Source: Streptomyces sp. WAC 01529
GTDB taxonomy: Bacteria; Actinomycetota; Actinomycetes; Streptomycetales; Streptomycetaceae
Direction: 5' to 3'
Assembly: GCF_003945545.1 (NCBI RefSeq)
Contig: NZ_CP029617.1
Coordinates: 6,096,001-6,160,000, forward strand
DNA length: 64,000 bases
Position 1 is the stretch's first letter. Each line of letters opens with the position of its first letter. The position numbers and the translations under genes were made by a program. Below the pieces are notes generated by a model. That model saw nothing but the letters and a program-made list of their open reading frames with translations, was not told the origin of the DNA and ran no database searches. Positions 8,752 through 16,742 of the stretch are shown here, in pieces.

Positions 8752-10086
8752 TCAGACGCCGGCGAAGGCGCCCTCGATGATGTCCAGGCCCTCGTTGAGC
8801 AGGTCGTCACCGATGACGAGCGGCGGCAGGAAGCGCAGGACGTTGCCGTAGGTGCCGCAGGTCAGGACCAGCAGGCCCTCCGCGTGGCAGGCCTTGGCCA
8901 GGGCCGCGGTGGCCGCCGGGTTCGGCTCCTTGGTCGTACGGTCCTTGACCAGCTCGATGGCGATCATCGCGCCGCGGCCGCGGATGTCGCCGATGATGTC
9001 GAACTTCTCGGCCATCGCGGAGAGCCGGGCCTTCATCGTCGACTCGATCGCCTTCGCCTTGGCGTTGAGGTCCAGCTCCTTCATCGTCTCGATGGCGCCG
9101 AGCGCACCGGCGCAGGCCACCGGGTTACCGCCGTAGGTGCCGCCGAGGCCGCCCGCGTGCGGGGCGTCCATGATCTCGGCGCGGCCCGTGACGGCGGCGA
9201 GCGGCAGGCCGCCCGCGATGCCCTTGGCCGTGGTGATCAGGTCGGGGACGATGCCCTCGTCCTCGCAGGCGAACCACTGGCCGGTGCGGCAGAAGCCGGA
9301 CTGGATCTCGTCCGCGACGAAGACGATGCCGTTGTCGTTGGCGAACTTCACGATCTCGGGCAGGAAGCCCTTGGCGGGCTCGATGAAGCCGCCCTCGCCG
9401 AGCACCGGCTCGATGATGATCGCGGCGACGTTCTCCGCGCCGACCTGCTTGGTGATCTGGTCGATGGCCTGCTTGGCGGCCTCGGGACCGGCGTTCTCGG
9501 CACCGGTCGGCCAGCGGTAGCCGTAGGCGACCGGGACGCGGTAGACCTCGGGGGCGAACGGGCCGAAGCCGTGCTTGTACGGCATGTTCTTGGCGGTCAG
9601 CGCCATCGTGAGGTTCGTACGGCCGTGGTAGCCGTGGTCGAAGACGACGACGGCCTGGCGCTTGGTGTACGCACGGGCGATCTTGACGGCGTTCTCGACG
9701 GCCTCGGCGCCGGAGTTGAACAGCGCCGACTTCTTCTCGTGGTCGCCCGGCGTCAGCTCGGCGAGCGCCTCGGCGACGGCCACGTACCCCTCGTACGGCG
9801 TGACCATGAAACAGGTGTGCGTGAAGTCCTGCAGCTGGGCGGAGGCCCGGCGCACCACGGCCTCGGCGGAGGCGCCCACGGAGGTCACGGCGATGCCGGA
9901 ACCGAAGTCGATCAGACGGTTGCCGTCGACGTCCTCGATGATGCCGCCGTCCGCGCGGGCGGTGAAGACGGGCAGCACGGAGCCCACGCCACCGGCGACC
10001 ACGGCGGTACGGCGGGCCTGCAGCTCCTGCGACTTCGGACCGGGGATGGCGGTGACGACGCGGCGCTCCTGCGGGATGTCGCTCAT
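8752..10086 (-). CDS. gabT: 4-aminobutyrate (GABA) transaminase
   Basis: PLP-dependent class III aminotransferase, 444 residues, converting GABA and 2-oxoglutarate to succinic semialdehyde and glutamate. Visible blocks are the PLP-phosphate region NSGAEAVENAVKIAR, the aspartate contacting the pyridine nitrogen in FVADEIQSGF, and the Schiff-base lysine near residue 289 in TTAKGIAGGLPL. The start at 10086 (MSDIPQERR) has AGGAG upstream; the much longer open frame beyond it is antisense to the next gene and is not real. It is transcribed divergently from the ATPase gene at 10363. With the flanking amine oxidase and aldehyde dehydrogenases it completes a putrescine-to-succinate route. Confidence 0.95.
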   Translation of the reverse strand: MSDIPQERRVVTAIPGPKSQELQARRTAVVAGGVGSVLPVFTARADGGIIEDVDGNRLIDFGSGIAVTSVGASAEAVVRRASAQLQDFTHTCFMVTPYEGYVAVAEALAELTPGDHEKKSALFNSGAEAVENAVKIARAYTKRQAVVVFDHGYHGRTNLTMALTAKNMPYKHGFGPFAPEVYRVPVAYGYRWPTGAENAGPEAAKQAIDQITKQVGAENVAAIIIEPVLGEGGFIEPAKGFLPEIVKFANDNGIVFVADEIQSGFCRTGQWFACEDEGIVPDLITTAKGIAGGLPLAAVTGRAEIMDAPHAGGLGGTYGGNPVACAGALGAIETMKELDLNAKAKAIESTMKARLSAMAEKFDIIGDIRGRGAMIAIELVKDRTTKEPNPAATAALAKACHAEGLLVLTCGTYGNVLRFLPPLVIGDDLLNEGLDIIEGAFAGV

Positions 10087-10362
10087 GCGGGGCTCCTGTT
10101 TCTGGGGTTGAACGGCTACGCCGGACGCTGGCTGTCGGTTTCGCCTGGTTCGACGGGGGGTTTTCTCGCAGATTAGGTGCGTGACGGAGAGACGGTCATG
10201 CTCCATCGGGGTGGGGTCGCGCGGCACGCTTGTCCGACTTGGACACATGCCGCCTTCCGGCCGTCCGGACGGACCGGGCGCGTAACCGGTGAAGTCCCCC
10301 CGCCCGGGCACTAGATTGAGCGCGGATCGACGGACGGACCGGCAGGTCAGGGGGCAAGGGCC
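10087..10362. promoter_or_regulatory. Divergent intergenic region of gabT and the membrane ATPase gene
   Basis: This 276-base gap separates two outward-facing genes and must hold both promoters and probably operator sites. The AGGAG ribosome site of gabT is at its left end. I could not pick -35/-10 pairs with confidence. Confidence 0.4.
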
Positions 10363-12765
10363 ATGGACACCGAGGGCACGCACGGGGCACGCGACGGGCA
10401 GCGGGCCGCACCGGTGCCGCGCCCGGCGCCACCGGCCGTCCCCGCCGCCCCGCCGATGCCCCGGCAGCCGCCCGGCGCCGACGGGCCCACCCCCGCCGCC
10501 TCCGTCGCCGAATGGCTGGCCACACCCCGGCCCGAGGCGGCCCCGGGCATCTGGCGCTACGGCTACCGGCCCCCGGAACCCGAGGCCGACACCGAGGGCG
10601 CGGGCCGGCGCCTCGTCGTCGGCATGGCGATCTCCGCCGTACTCGGCCTGCTCTTCTGGTCGCTGTGGCGGCAGGGCAACATCCCCTACCAGTGGGCGCT
10701 GCTGAAGCTGTTCACGCCGGGGGACTGGTGGTGGGCCGGGAGCATGCAGGCCAAGCGCTGGGAGGGCGACGAAGCCCCGATCGTCTACGAGGGGGTGGTC
10801 TTCGCCGCGCTGGTGTACACCGTGGGGCGCCTCGGCGCCTGGCCCGACGCGATCCGGCACTTCGTGGTGCGGCGCCCGCAGCCCTCCCGTGCCGTGCTCG
10901 CCTCCGTCGCCGCCGTCGGCGCCCTCGTCTTCGTCTGGCCGAGCGCCCTCGGGCTCGACATGCGGCCGCTGCCCGTGGTCGACCCCGTCTTCTCCCTGGT
11001 CGCGCTCATCGCGGGCCTCGACGTCTTCACCTCGCCCGAGGTCCCCACCGTCCTGTACGCCCTGATCACGCTCGCCGTGCTGTGGCCCTTCGCCCGCATC
11101 GGCGGCTGGTGGCAGGCGCTCCGCGAGGCCAGGGGCACCACCGTGCGCCGGCCCGCCGGCCCGCCCCGCCCGGCCGACGCCCCGCCGCGCGCCCACTGGC
11201 CCGAGCTGCGCGCCGCGGGCCAGGACAAGGCCGCGGACCTGCTCAGCGCCGAACTGCTCAGCGGGCGCATGACCGACGTCGACTGCGCCCGCGTCACCCA
11301 CGCCTGGCGCACGGCCGCCCCCGACCCGGCCGCCCCCGACCCCACCGCCCTCGCCACCTTCGTGGACACCGTCGCCCGGCACGGCGCCGCCGCCTGGCTG
11401 CACCCCTCCGGCCAGCGTGACCTGCCGGCCCGCGCCGCCGTCCACGACCCCCTCGTCGGCCAGGTCAGGATCGGCCGCTTCGCACAGGACGAGCGCAACC
11501 CGTACGCCGTACGCGGCGCGGGCGCGGCACTCGACCCCGCCGTGCTCGGCACCTCACTGCTGGCCGTCGGCCCCTCCGGCGCGGGCAAGACGGGACGGCT
11601 CATGCGCCCCGTCGCCGAATCGCTCGCCCTGGGCGCCCTCACCGGGCGGTGCGCGGTCGTGGTGGTGTGCGCGGCGGGCACGGACCTCGGCGCCGACGAC
11701 ACGTACGACGTCGTGGTCAAGCCGGGCGACCCGGCGTCCGTGCACGACATCGACCTGTACGCGGACTGCGCCGACGCGGACGAGGCCGCCGCCTTCCTCG
11801 CCGAGGGGCTCGTCGGCGATCTCGACGCGGTCGACACCCGGCGCGCCGCCACCACCCTCGCCCAGCTGCTCGGCCCCTACCGCGCCCTCCACGGCCGCTT
11901 CCCGTCCGTGCCCGTGCTGCGGGAACTGCTCGAAGGGGACCCGGCGGGCCTCGCCGCCCTCCAGGCGGGCCTCGCCGCGGGCGAGCACGCCGCGATGCGC
12001 CGGGAACTCGACGCACGTATGCGCCAGTCGGCCTCTCCCCACGACCCGGGCCCCGCCCTCGCCGACCGGCTCGCCCTGCTCGACCGGCCCGCCTTCGCCG
12101 ACTTCTTCGACCCCGGCGGCGACGGGCACCCCTTCTCGATGCGGGCCGTCGTCCACCACCCGCTGCGGGTCAGGGTGGACCTGCCCGAACACGGCCACGA
12201 GGAGGCGTCGCGGCTGCTGGCCCGGCTGCTGCTCGCCCAGTTCTCGTACGTCGTACGCAGCCGGGCCCGGCGGCCGCACTTCGCCTGCCTGATCCTCGAC
12301 GACGCCTCCCGCACCCTCACCGACGAGAGCGTGCGCGCCATCCAGCGGCTGCGGTCCCTGAACGCGGGCGTCGTCCTCGGCCTGCGCACGATAGGAGAGG
12401 TGCCGGAGTCGCTCCAGGGGCCGCTGTACGCGGCGGTCGGCTGCCGGATGGCCTTCTCCGGGGTGACGACCTGGGACGGGCGCCGGTTCACCGAGGCCTG
12501 GGGCACCGAGTGGATCGAGACGAAGGAAGTCGCCCAGCACACGGTCTTCGCCGACCAGCCGGTCACGCGCGCGCTGCACTCGCTGCGCAAGCTTGTCACC
12601 GGCAAGGCGGTCACCACGGACGCGGTCACCGTGCGCAAGGTCGAGCGCGAACGCTGGTCGGCCTCCGACCTCGCCCACGCGCTGCCCCCCGGCCACGCCG
12701 TGCTCTCGCTCGCCACGGTGGCGGGCGGGCACGCGCCGCCCCTGCTGGTGGATCTGCGGGGGTAG
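10363..12765 (+). CDS. Membrane-anchored P-loop ATPase (VirD4/FtsK-like architecture)
   Basis: Large protein of 800 residues. The N-terminal ~80 residues are Pro/Ala-rich; a membrane region of about four segments follows (RRLVVGMAISAVLGLLFWSL, later VLASVAAVGALVFVWPSAL and VPTVLYALITLAVLWPF). The C-terminal half carries a Walker A motif VGPSGAGKTGRLM (about residue 400) and a Walker B-like ACLILDDASRTL (about residue 642), followed by an arginine-containing LGLRTIGEVPESLQ. This two-part layout resembles coupling proteins or FtsK/HerA pumps, but no DNA-binding gamma domain is obvious. It sits between gabT and a PucR regulator; a direct role in GABA metabolism is not evident. Function unknown. 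Confidence 0.85.
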   Translation: MDTEGTHGARDGQRAAPVPRPAPPAVPAAPPMPRQPPGADGPTPAASVAEWLATPRPEAAPGIWRYGYRPPEPEADTEGAGRRLVVGMAISAVLGLLFWSLWRQGNIPYQWALLKLFTPGDWWWAGSMQAKRWEGDEAPIVYEGVVFAALVYTVGRLGAWPDAIRHFVVRRPQPSRAVLASVAAVGALVFVWPSALGLDMRPLPVVDPVFSLVALIAGLDVFTSPEVPTVLYALITLAVLWPFARIGGWWQALREARGTTVRRPAGPPRPADAPPRAHWPELRAAGQDKAADLLSAELLSGRMTDVDCARVTHAWRTAAPDPAAPDPTALATFVDTVARHGAAAWLHPSGQRDLPARAAVHDPLVGQVRIGRFAQDERNPYAVRGAGAALDPAVLGTSLLAVGPSGAGKTGRLMRPVAESLALGALTGRCAVVVVCAAGTDLGADDTYDVVVKPGDPASVHDIDLYADCADADEAAAFLAEGLVGDLDAVDTRRAATTLAQLLGPYRALHGRFPSVPVLRELLEGDPAGLAALQAGLAAGEHAAMRRELDARMRQSASPHDPGPALADRLALLDRPAFADFFDPGGDGHPFSMRAVVHHPLRVRVDLPEHGHEEASRLLARLLLAQFSYVVRSRARRPHFACLILDDASRTLTDESVRAIQRLRSLNAGVVLGLRTIGEVPESLQGPLYAAVGCRMAFSGVTTWDGRRFTEAWGTEWIETKEVAQHTVFADQPVTRALHSLRKLVTGKAVTTDAVTVRKVERERWSASDLAHALPPGHAVLSLATVAGGHAPPLLVDLRG

Positions 12766-12827
12766 AGGGCGCGCCGAGAGGGGCCTGTCCGGCTCGGCGG
12801 GGGCGCGTGGTTACCCGGCAGTCCGTC

Positions 12828-12856
12828 TTGTCCCCACCGTACGGTGAGGCAGAATC
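12828..12856 (+). promoter_or_regulatory. Possible promoter and 12-bp palindrome before the PucR-type regulator
   Basis: TTGTCC at 12828 is spaced 16-17 bases from CAGAATC at 12850, a tolerable -35/-10 pair. Between them lies the perfect palindrome CACCGTACGGTG (12835-12846), placed where a repressor would block polymerase. It is a candidate autoregulatory site; no experimental support. Confidence 0.3.
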
Positions 12857-12909
12857 GACACAGGTCGTTCATACGGACCGGCCAAAAGATCCGCAGACCT
12901 GAAGGTCCC

Positions 12910-14670
12910 ATGCCGCCCACCCTCGCCTCGCTCGTCCACCACTCCGCGCTCAAGCTGACCGTGCGCGCGGGCGAGGAGCGCCTGGACACCCCCGTGCGTT
13001 GGGCACACGCCAGCGAACTCGCCGACCCCGTGCCCTATATGGAGGGCGGCGAACTGCTCCTGATCACCGCGCTCAAGCTGGACGCGGAGGACCCGGAGAC
13101 GATGCGGCGCTATGTGGAGCGCCTCGTCGGCGCCGGAGTCGTCGGCCTCGGCTTCGCCGTCGGCGTGCACTACCCGGACATCCCGAAGGCCCTGCTCGAC
13201 GCCGCCACCGAGGCGAACCTGCCGCTCATCGAGGTGCCGCGGCGCACCCCGTTCCTCGCCATCAGCAAGGCCGTCTCCGCCGCCATCTCCGAGGAGCAGT
13301 ACCGCGCGGTCACCGCGGGCTTCGCCGCCCAGCGCGAACTGACCCGGCAGGCGCTGAGCGCGGGCCCCGAAGGGCTGCTGCTCGCGCTCGCCGGACAGGT
13401 CGACGGCTGGGCCGCGCTCTACGACGCCTCGGGCGCAGCCGTCGCCGTCGCCCCGGACTGGGCCACGCGGCGGGCCGCCCGCCTCACCCCCGACGTCGAA
13501 CGCCTGCGCGAGCGACCGGCGCCCGCGAGCCTGGTCGTCGCGGGCGCCGAGGACCGCGTGGAGCTGCACTCGCTCGGCACCGGACGCAGGCCGAGGGCCG
13601 CGCTCGCCGTCGGGACGGCCTCCACCCTCGGCACCGCCGAGCGGTACGCGGTGCACTCCGCGATCGCGCTCCTGACGCTGACCACCGAGCGCTCCCGGTC
13701 GCTGCACGCCGCCGAGCAGCGCATCGGCGCCGCCGTGCTGCGGATGCTGCTCGCCGGGGAGCCCGACCACGCGCGGACCGTCGCGGGGGACCTCTACGGC
13801 GGGCTCCTCGACGCGCCCTTCCGGCTCGTGGTCGCCGAGGCGGCGTCCGCGTCGGCGGCGCGGGTGCGCGCGGGTGCGGGAACGGGGACGGCGCCGGGGA
13901 CGGGCAGGGGCACGGATACGGGTACGGGCACGGGTACGGCCGGGACGGAGGGGAGTGGTGAGGGCGCCGGGGAGGCCGCCGCTCCGGCCTCCGCCGCGGT
14001 CCTCGCCGCGGTCGCCGACGCCTCGGCCGGCGGGGATCCGCTCGCCGCCCTCGTGGACGTCGTCGAGGCCGCGGCCGCCCGCTCCGGAGAGGCGCTGCTC
14101 GTCGTCCCCTATGGGGAGCGGCTCGTGCTGCTCGCCGTGGACGGCGGGGCGGGGGTGCGGGCCTGTGCCCAGTACGCGGCGGCTCTGGAGGCAGGGCGGG
14201 GGAGTGCCGGGCGTGAGGTGGCGGCCTCCGGCGAGGAGGCCGAGCTGGTGATGGGCCTCTCCGCACCGGCCGGGCCGATCGCCGCGGTCACCGCGTACAA
14301 GCAGGCCGAGCAGGCGCTGTCCGTCGCCCGGCGCCGCGGGCGTGCCCTTGTGGAGCACGAGGAGCTGGCCGCCGGTTCCGTGCTGCCGCTGCTCGCGGAC
14401 GACGCGGTGCGGGCCTTCGCGGACGGGCTCCTGCGGGCGCTGCACGAACACGACGCGACGGGCCGCGGCGACCTCGTCGCCTCGCTGCGGGCGTGGCTCT
14501 CCCGGCACGGCCAGTGGGACGCGGCGGCGGCCGACCTCGGCGTCCACCGGCACACGCTGCGGTACCGCATGCGGAGGGTCGAGGAAATCCTGGGCCGCTC
14601 CCTGGACGACCCGGACGTCCGCATGGAGCTGTGGCTCTCCCTGAAGGCAACGTCGACGGCATCCGACTGA
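12910..14670 (+). CDS. PucR-family transcriptional regulator
   Basis: Regulator of 586 residues. The N-terminal ~120 residues form a PucR-type sensor domain (MPPTLASLVHHSALKLTV, YMEGGELLLITALKL). A GGDEF-related middle region follows, and a C-terminal helix-turn-helix of the PucR/CdaR type covers about residues 525-580 (DAAAADLGVHRHTLRYRMRRV). Such proteins often control amino-acid or purine catabolism, and its place between gabT and a second aldehyde dehydrogenase makes the GABA genes likely targets. A Gly/Thr-rich low-complexity insert (about residues 318-360) comes from short GGGTAC/GGGCAC repeats. ATG 12910 begins at the family's usual start; upstream GTG 12844 is less likely. Confidence 0.9.
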   Translation: MPPTLASLVHHSALKLTVRAGEERLDTPVRWAHASELADPVPYMEGGELLLITALKLDAEDPETMRRYVERLVGAGVVGLGFAVGVHYPDIPKALLDAATEANLPLIEVPRRTPFLAISKAVSAAISEEQYRAVTAGFAAQRELTRQALSAGPEGLLLALAGQVDGWAALYDASGAAVAVAPDWATRRAARLTPDVERLRERPAPASLVVAGAEDRVELHSLGTGRRPRAALAVGTASTLGTAERYAVHSAIALLTLTTERSRSLHAAEQRIGAAVLRMLLAGEPDHARTVAGDLYGGLLDAPFRLVVAEAASASAARVRAGAGTGTAPGTGRGTDTGTGTGTAGTEGSGEGAGEAAAPASAAVLAAVADASAGGDPLAALVDVVEAAAARSGEALLVVPYGERLVLLAVDGGAGVRACAQYAAALEAGRGSAGREVAASGEEAELVMGLSAPAGPIAAVTAYKQAEQALSVARRRGRALVEHEELAAGSVLPLLADDAVRAFADGLLRALHEHDATGRGDLVASLRAWLSRHGQWDAAAADLGVHRHTLRYRMRRVEEILGRSLDDPDVRMELWLSLKATSTASD

Positions 14671-14695
14671 GGCCCCCAAGCCCCACGCCCACCCA

Positions 14696-14800
14696 CCCCG
14701 CCAAACAGCGGCGAGGACGCCCCCCACCCCGCCAAACATCCGCGAGGACGCACCCCCGCCCCCCGCCCCCCGCCCTGCCAAACAGGCGCGAGGGCCCACC
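14696..14800 (+). repeat. Three degenerate direct repeats (CCCCGCCAAACA core)
   Basis: The core CCCCGCCAAACA..GCGAGGACGC occurs at 14696 and 14727, exactly 31 bases apart. A weaker third copy (CCTGCCAAACAGGCGCGAGG) is near 14774. They follow the regulator gene and precede the dehydrogenase, so they could be operator-like or simply expanded intergenic DNA. Confidence 0.6.
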
Positions 14801-14821
14801 CCCACCCTCCGCCCTATGGCA

Positions 14822-14870
14822 CGGGGCAAACGGGTGGGTGGGTGGGCGAGCATCCGCCGCGAAGCGGCGG
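14822..14870 (+). repeat. G-run plus hairpin intergenic element, isolated copy
   Basis: GGGGCAAACGGGTGGGTGGG continues as four GGG runs (14832-14846), followed by the perfect hairpin CCGCCGCGAAGCGGCGG (14854-14870). It is the same element found several times at 23122-23734. The four evenly spaced GGG runs could fold as a G-quadruplex. Confidence 0.8.
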
Positions 14871-15061
14871 GAGAACCCGACGACGACCCGCACAGGACAG
14901 ACGGGAGACGCAACACCCCGCGCAAAAAGCCCCGGCCCAGTACAAAGAGGCGCGAGGCCCCCGGCCAGTACTCCGCGTAGGACAAACGCCCCCTCCCCCC
15001 GCTCCCCCTACGGTGAGGGACGTACCCCCAGACACACCTCCGCGGAAGGGCCGGGACTCAC

Positions 15062-16507
15062 ATGACTTCCATCCACGCCTTCTGGCTCGCCGGTCGCCAG
15101 ACCACCGGCGAGACCACGCTCGACGTCACCTCCCCCTGGGACGGACGGCTCGTCGCCAAGGCGGCCGTCCCGACCGACGCCCAGGTCGAGGAGGCCGTCG
15201 CCGCCGCGTACGCCGTGCGCGACGAGTTCGCCGCGACCCCGGCCCACGTCCGCGCCGCCGCCCTCGACCACGTCAGCCGCAGGCTCGTCGAGCGCACCGA
15301 GGAGATCGCGCAGCTCATCTCCGCGGAGAACGGCAAGCCGATCAAGTGGGCCCGCGGCGAGGTCGGCCGCGCGGTCTCCGTCTTCCGCTTCGCCGCGGAG
15401 GAGGCCCGCCGCTTCAACGGCGGCGAGGCCCAGCGCCTGGACACCGACGCCGGCGGCCAGGGCCGCCTCGCGCTGACCCGCCGCTTCCCCAAGGGCGTCG
15501 TCCTCGGCATCGCACCGTTCAACTTCCCGCTGAACCTCTGCGCGCACAAGGTCGCCCCAGCCATCGCCGTCGGCGCCCCGATCATCCTCAAGCCCGCCCC
15601 GGCGACCCCGCTCTCCGGCCTCGTCCTCGGTGAGCTGCTCGCCGAGACCGAGCTGCCCGCGGGCTCCTGGTCGGTCCTGCCGGTCGCCAACGACAAGATG
15701 CCCGCCCTCGTCCAGGACGAGCGCATGCCGGTCATCTCCTTCACCGGCTCCGACAAGGTCGGCTACGCGATCATGGACTCGGTGCCGCGCAAGCACTGCA
15801 CCCTGGAGCTGGGCGGCAACGGCGCGGCCGTCATCCTCGACGACTTCTCCTCGGACGAGGACCTGGACTGGGCCGCCTCGCGCATCGCGACCTTCTCCAA
15901 CTACCAGGGCGGCCAGTCCTGCATCTCCGTGCAGCGGGTCATCGCCGACGCCTCCGTGTACGACCGGCTGGTCCCGCGCGTCGTCAAGGCGGTCGAGGCG
16001 CAGGTCACCGGCGACCCCTCCGACCCGGCGACCGAGGTCGGCCCGCTGGTCAACGAGGACGCCGCCAAGCGCGTGGAGTCCTGGGTCGACGAGGCCGTCA
16101 AGGCGGGCGCGCAGCTGCTCACCGGCGGCAAGCGCGACGGCGCCACGTACGCGCCGACCGTCCTCGCCGACGTACCCGCCGACGTGACGATCGCCTGCGA
16201 GGAGGTCTTCGGACCGGTCCTCACCCTCAAGAAGGTGAACGGCGAGGCGGAGGCGTTCGCCGCCGTCAACGACTCCAAGTACGGCCTCCAGGCGGGCGTC
16301 TTCACGCACGACCTGCAGACCGCCTTCCGCGCCCACCGCGCTCTCGAGGTCGGCGGCGTGGTCATCGGCGACGCCCCCTCCTACCGCGCCGACCAGATGC
16401 CGTACGGCGGCGTCAAGCAGTCCGGCGTCGGCCGCGAGGGCGTCCGCTTCGCGATGGAGGACTACACCTACGAGCGCGTCATGGTGCTGACGGGCCTCGC
16501 CCTGTAA
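15062..16507 (+). CDS. NAD(P)-dependent aldehyde dehydrogenase, probable semialdehyde type
   Basis: Aldehyde dehydrogenase of 481 residues with the cofactor-binding block APFNFPLNLCAHKVAPA, catalytic glutamate in LELGGN, nucleophilic cysteine in YQGGQSC and the EEVFGPV motif. The segment MPYGGVKQSGVGREG closes the active site. Sequence style is closer to the lactaldehyde/phosphonoacetaldehyde/NADP-glyceraldehyde-phosphate group than to classical GabD. Its position next to gabT and the PucR regulator nevertheless makes succinic semialdehyde a reasonable substrate. A strong terminator follows directly, so it ends its transcription unit. Substrate assignment is by context only. Confidence 0.88.
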   Translation: MTSIHAFWLAGRQTTGETTLDVTSPWDGRLVAKAAVPTDAQVEEAVAAAYAVRDEFAATPAHVRAAALDHVSRRLVERTEEIAQLISAENGKPIKWARGEVGRAVSVFRFAAEEARRFNGGEAQRLDTDAGGQGRLALTRRFPKGVVLGIAPFNFPLNLCAHKVAPAIAVGAPIILKPAPATPLSGLVLGELLAETELPAGSWSVLPVANDKMPALVQDERMPVISFTGSDKVGYAIMDSVPRKHCTLELGGNGAAVILDDFSSDEDLDWAASRIATFSNYQGGQSCISVQRVIADASVYDRLVPRVVKAVEAQVTGDPSDPATEVGPLVNEDAAKRVESWVDEAVKAGAQLLTGGKRDGATYAPTVLADVPADVTIACEEVFGPVLTLKKVNGEAEAFAAVNDSKYGLQAGVFTHDLQTAFRAHRALEVGGVVIGDAPSYRADQMPYGGVKQSGVGREGVRFAMEDYTYERVMVLTGLAL

Positions 16508-16529
16508 GCAGCCCCGTCCCCCGAGGACA

Positions 16530-16564
16530 ACGGCCGGAGCCCACTGTGCGGGGGCTCCGGCCGT
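16530..16564 (+). terminator. Rho-independent-type hairpin after the aldehyde dehydrogenase
   Basis: Perfect 13-bp inverted repeat ACGGCCGGAGCCC / GGGCTCCGGCCGT with a 9-base loop, 23 bases after the stop codon. A short T-containing tract (TTCTCGT) follows, as usual for high-GC actinobacterial terminators. Confidence 0.85.
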
Positions 16565-16632
16565 TCTCGTACAACCGCTGCGCGAGGACTGGTGGGCCCG
16601 GGACGAATGGGGTACCAACGATCCAGTAGCAC

Positions 16633-16683
16633 CAGTCAGTAACCGAAGGAACCGAAGGAACCGAAGGCTCAGTCAGTAACCGA
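16633..16683 (+). repeat. Nested short repeats before the acyl-CoA dehydrogenase gene
   Basis: Three perfect head-to-tail copies of AACCGAAGG (16641-16667) lie between two copies of CAGTCAGTAACCGA (16633-16646 and 16670-16683). Such arrays can arise by slippage or form a repeated regulator site. They lie 60-110 bases before the next start codon. Confidence 0.75.
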
Positions 16684-16742
16684 CCGGGTCAGGACCGGGC
16701 GATCGGTCCGGTGGCCCCTCTGCGCGGCGAGGTGAGCTCCTC

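Larger units (their letters stand above)
14671..15061. other. Gene-free stretch with short direct repeats and a hairpin element
   Basis: No credible gene. It contains three degenerate direct copies around GCCAAACA..GCGAGG (starting near 14696, 14727 and 14774) and one copy of the G-run/hairpin repeat at 14822-14870. It ends in the leader of the aldehyde dehydrogenase gene. Confidence 0.6.

Noticed and set aside
10087..11445. Long minus-strand open frame extending gabT upstream by more than 400 codons
   Set aside because: It is antisense to a well-formed gene, and gabT has its own start with AGGAG at 10086.
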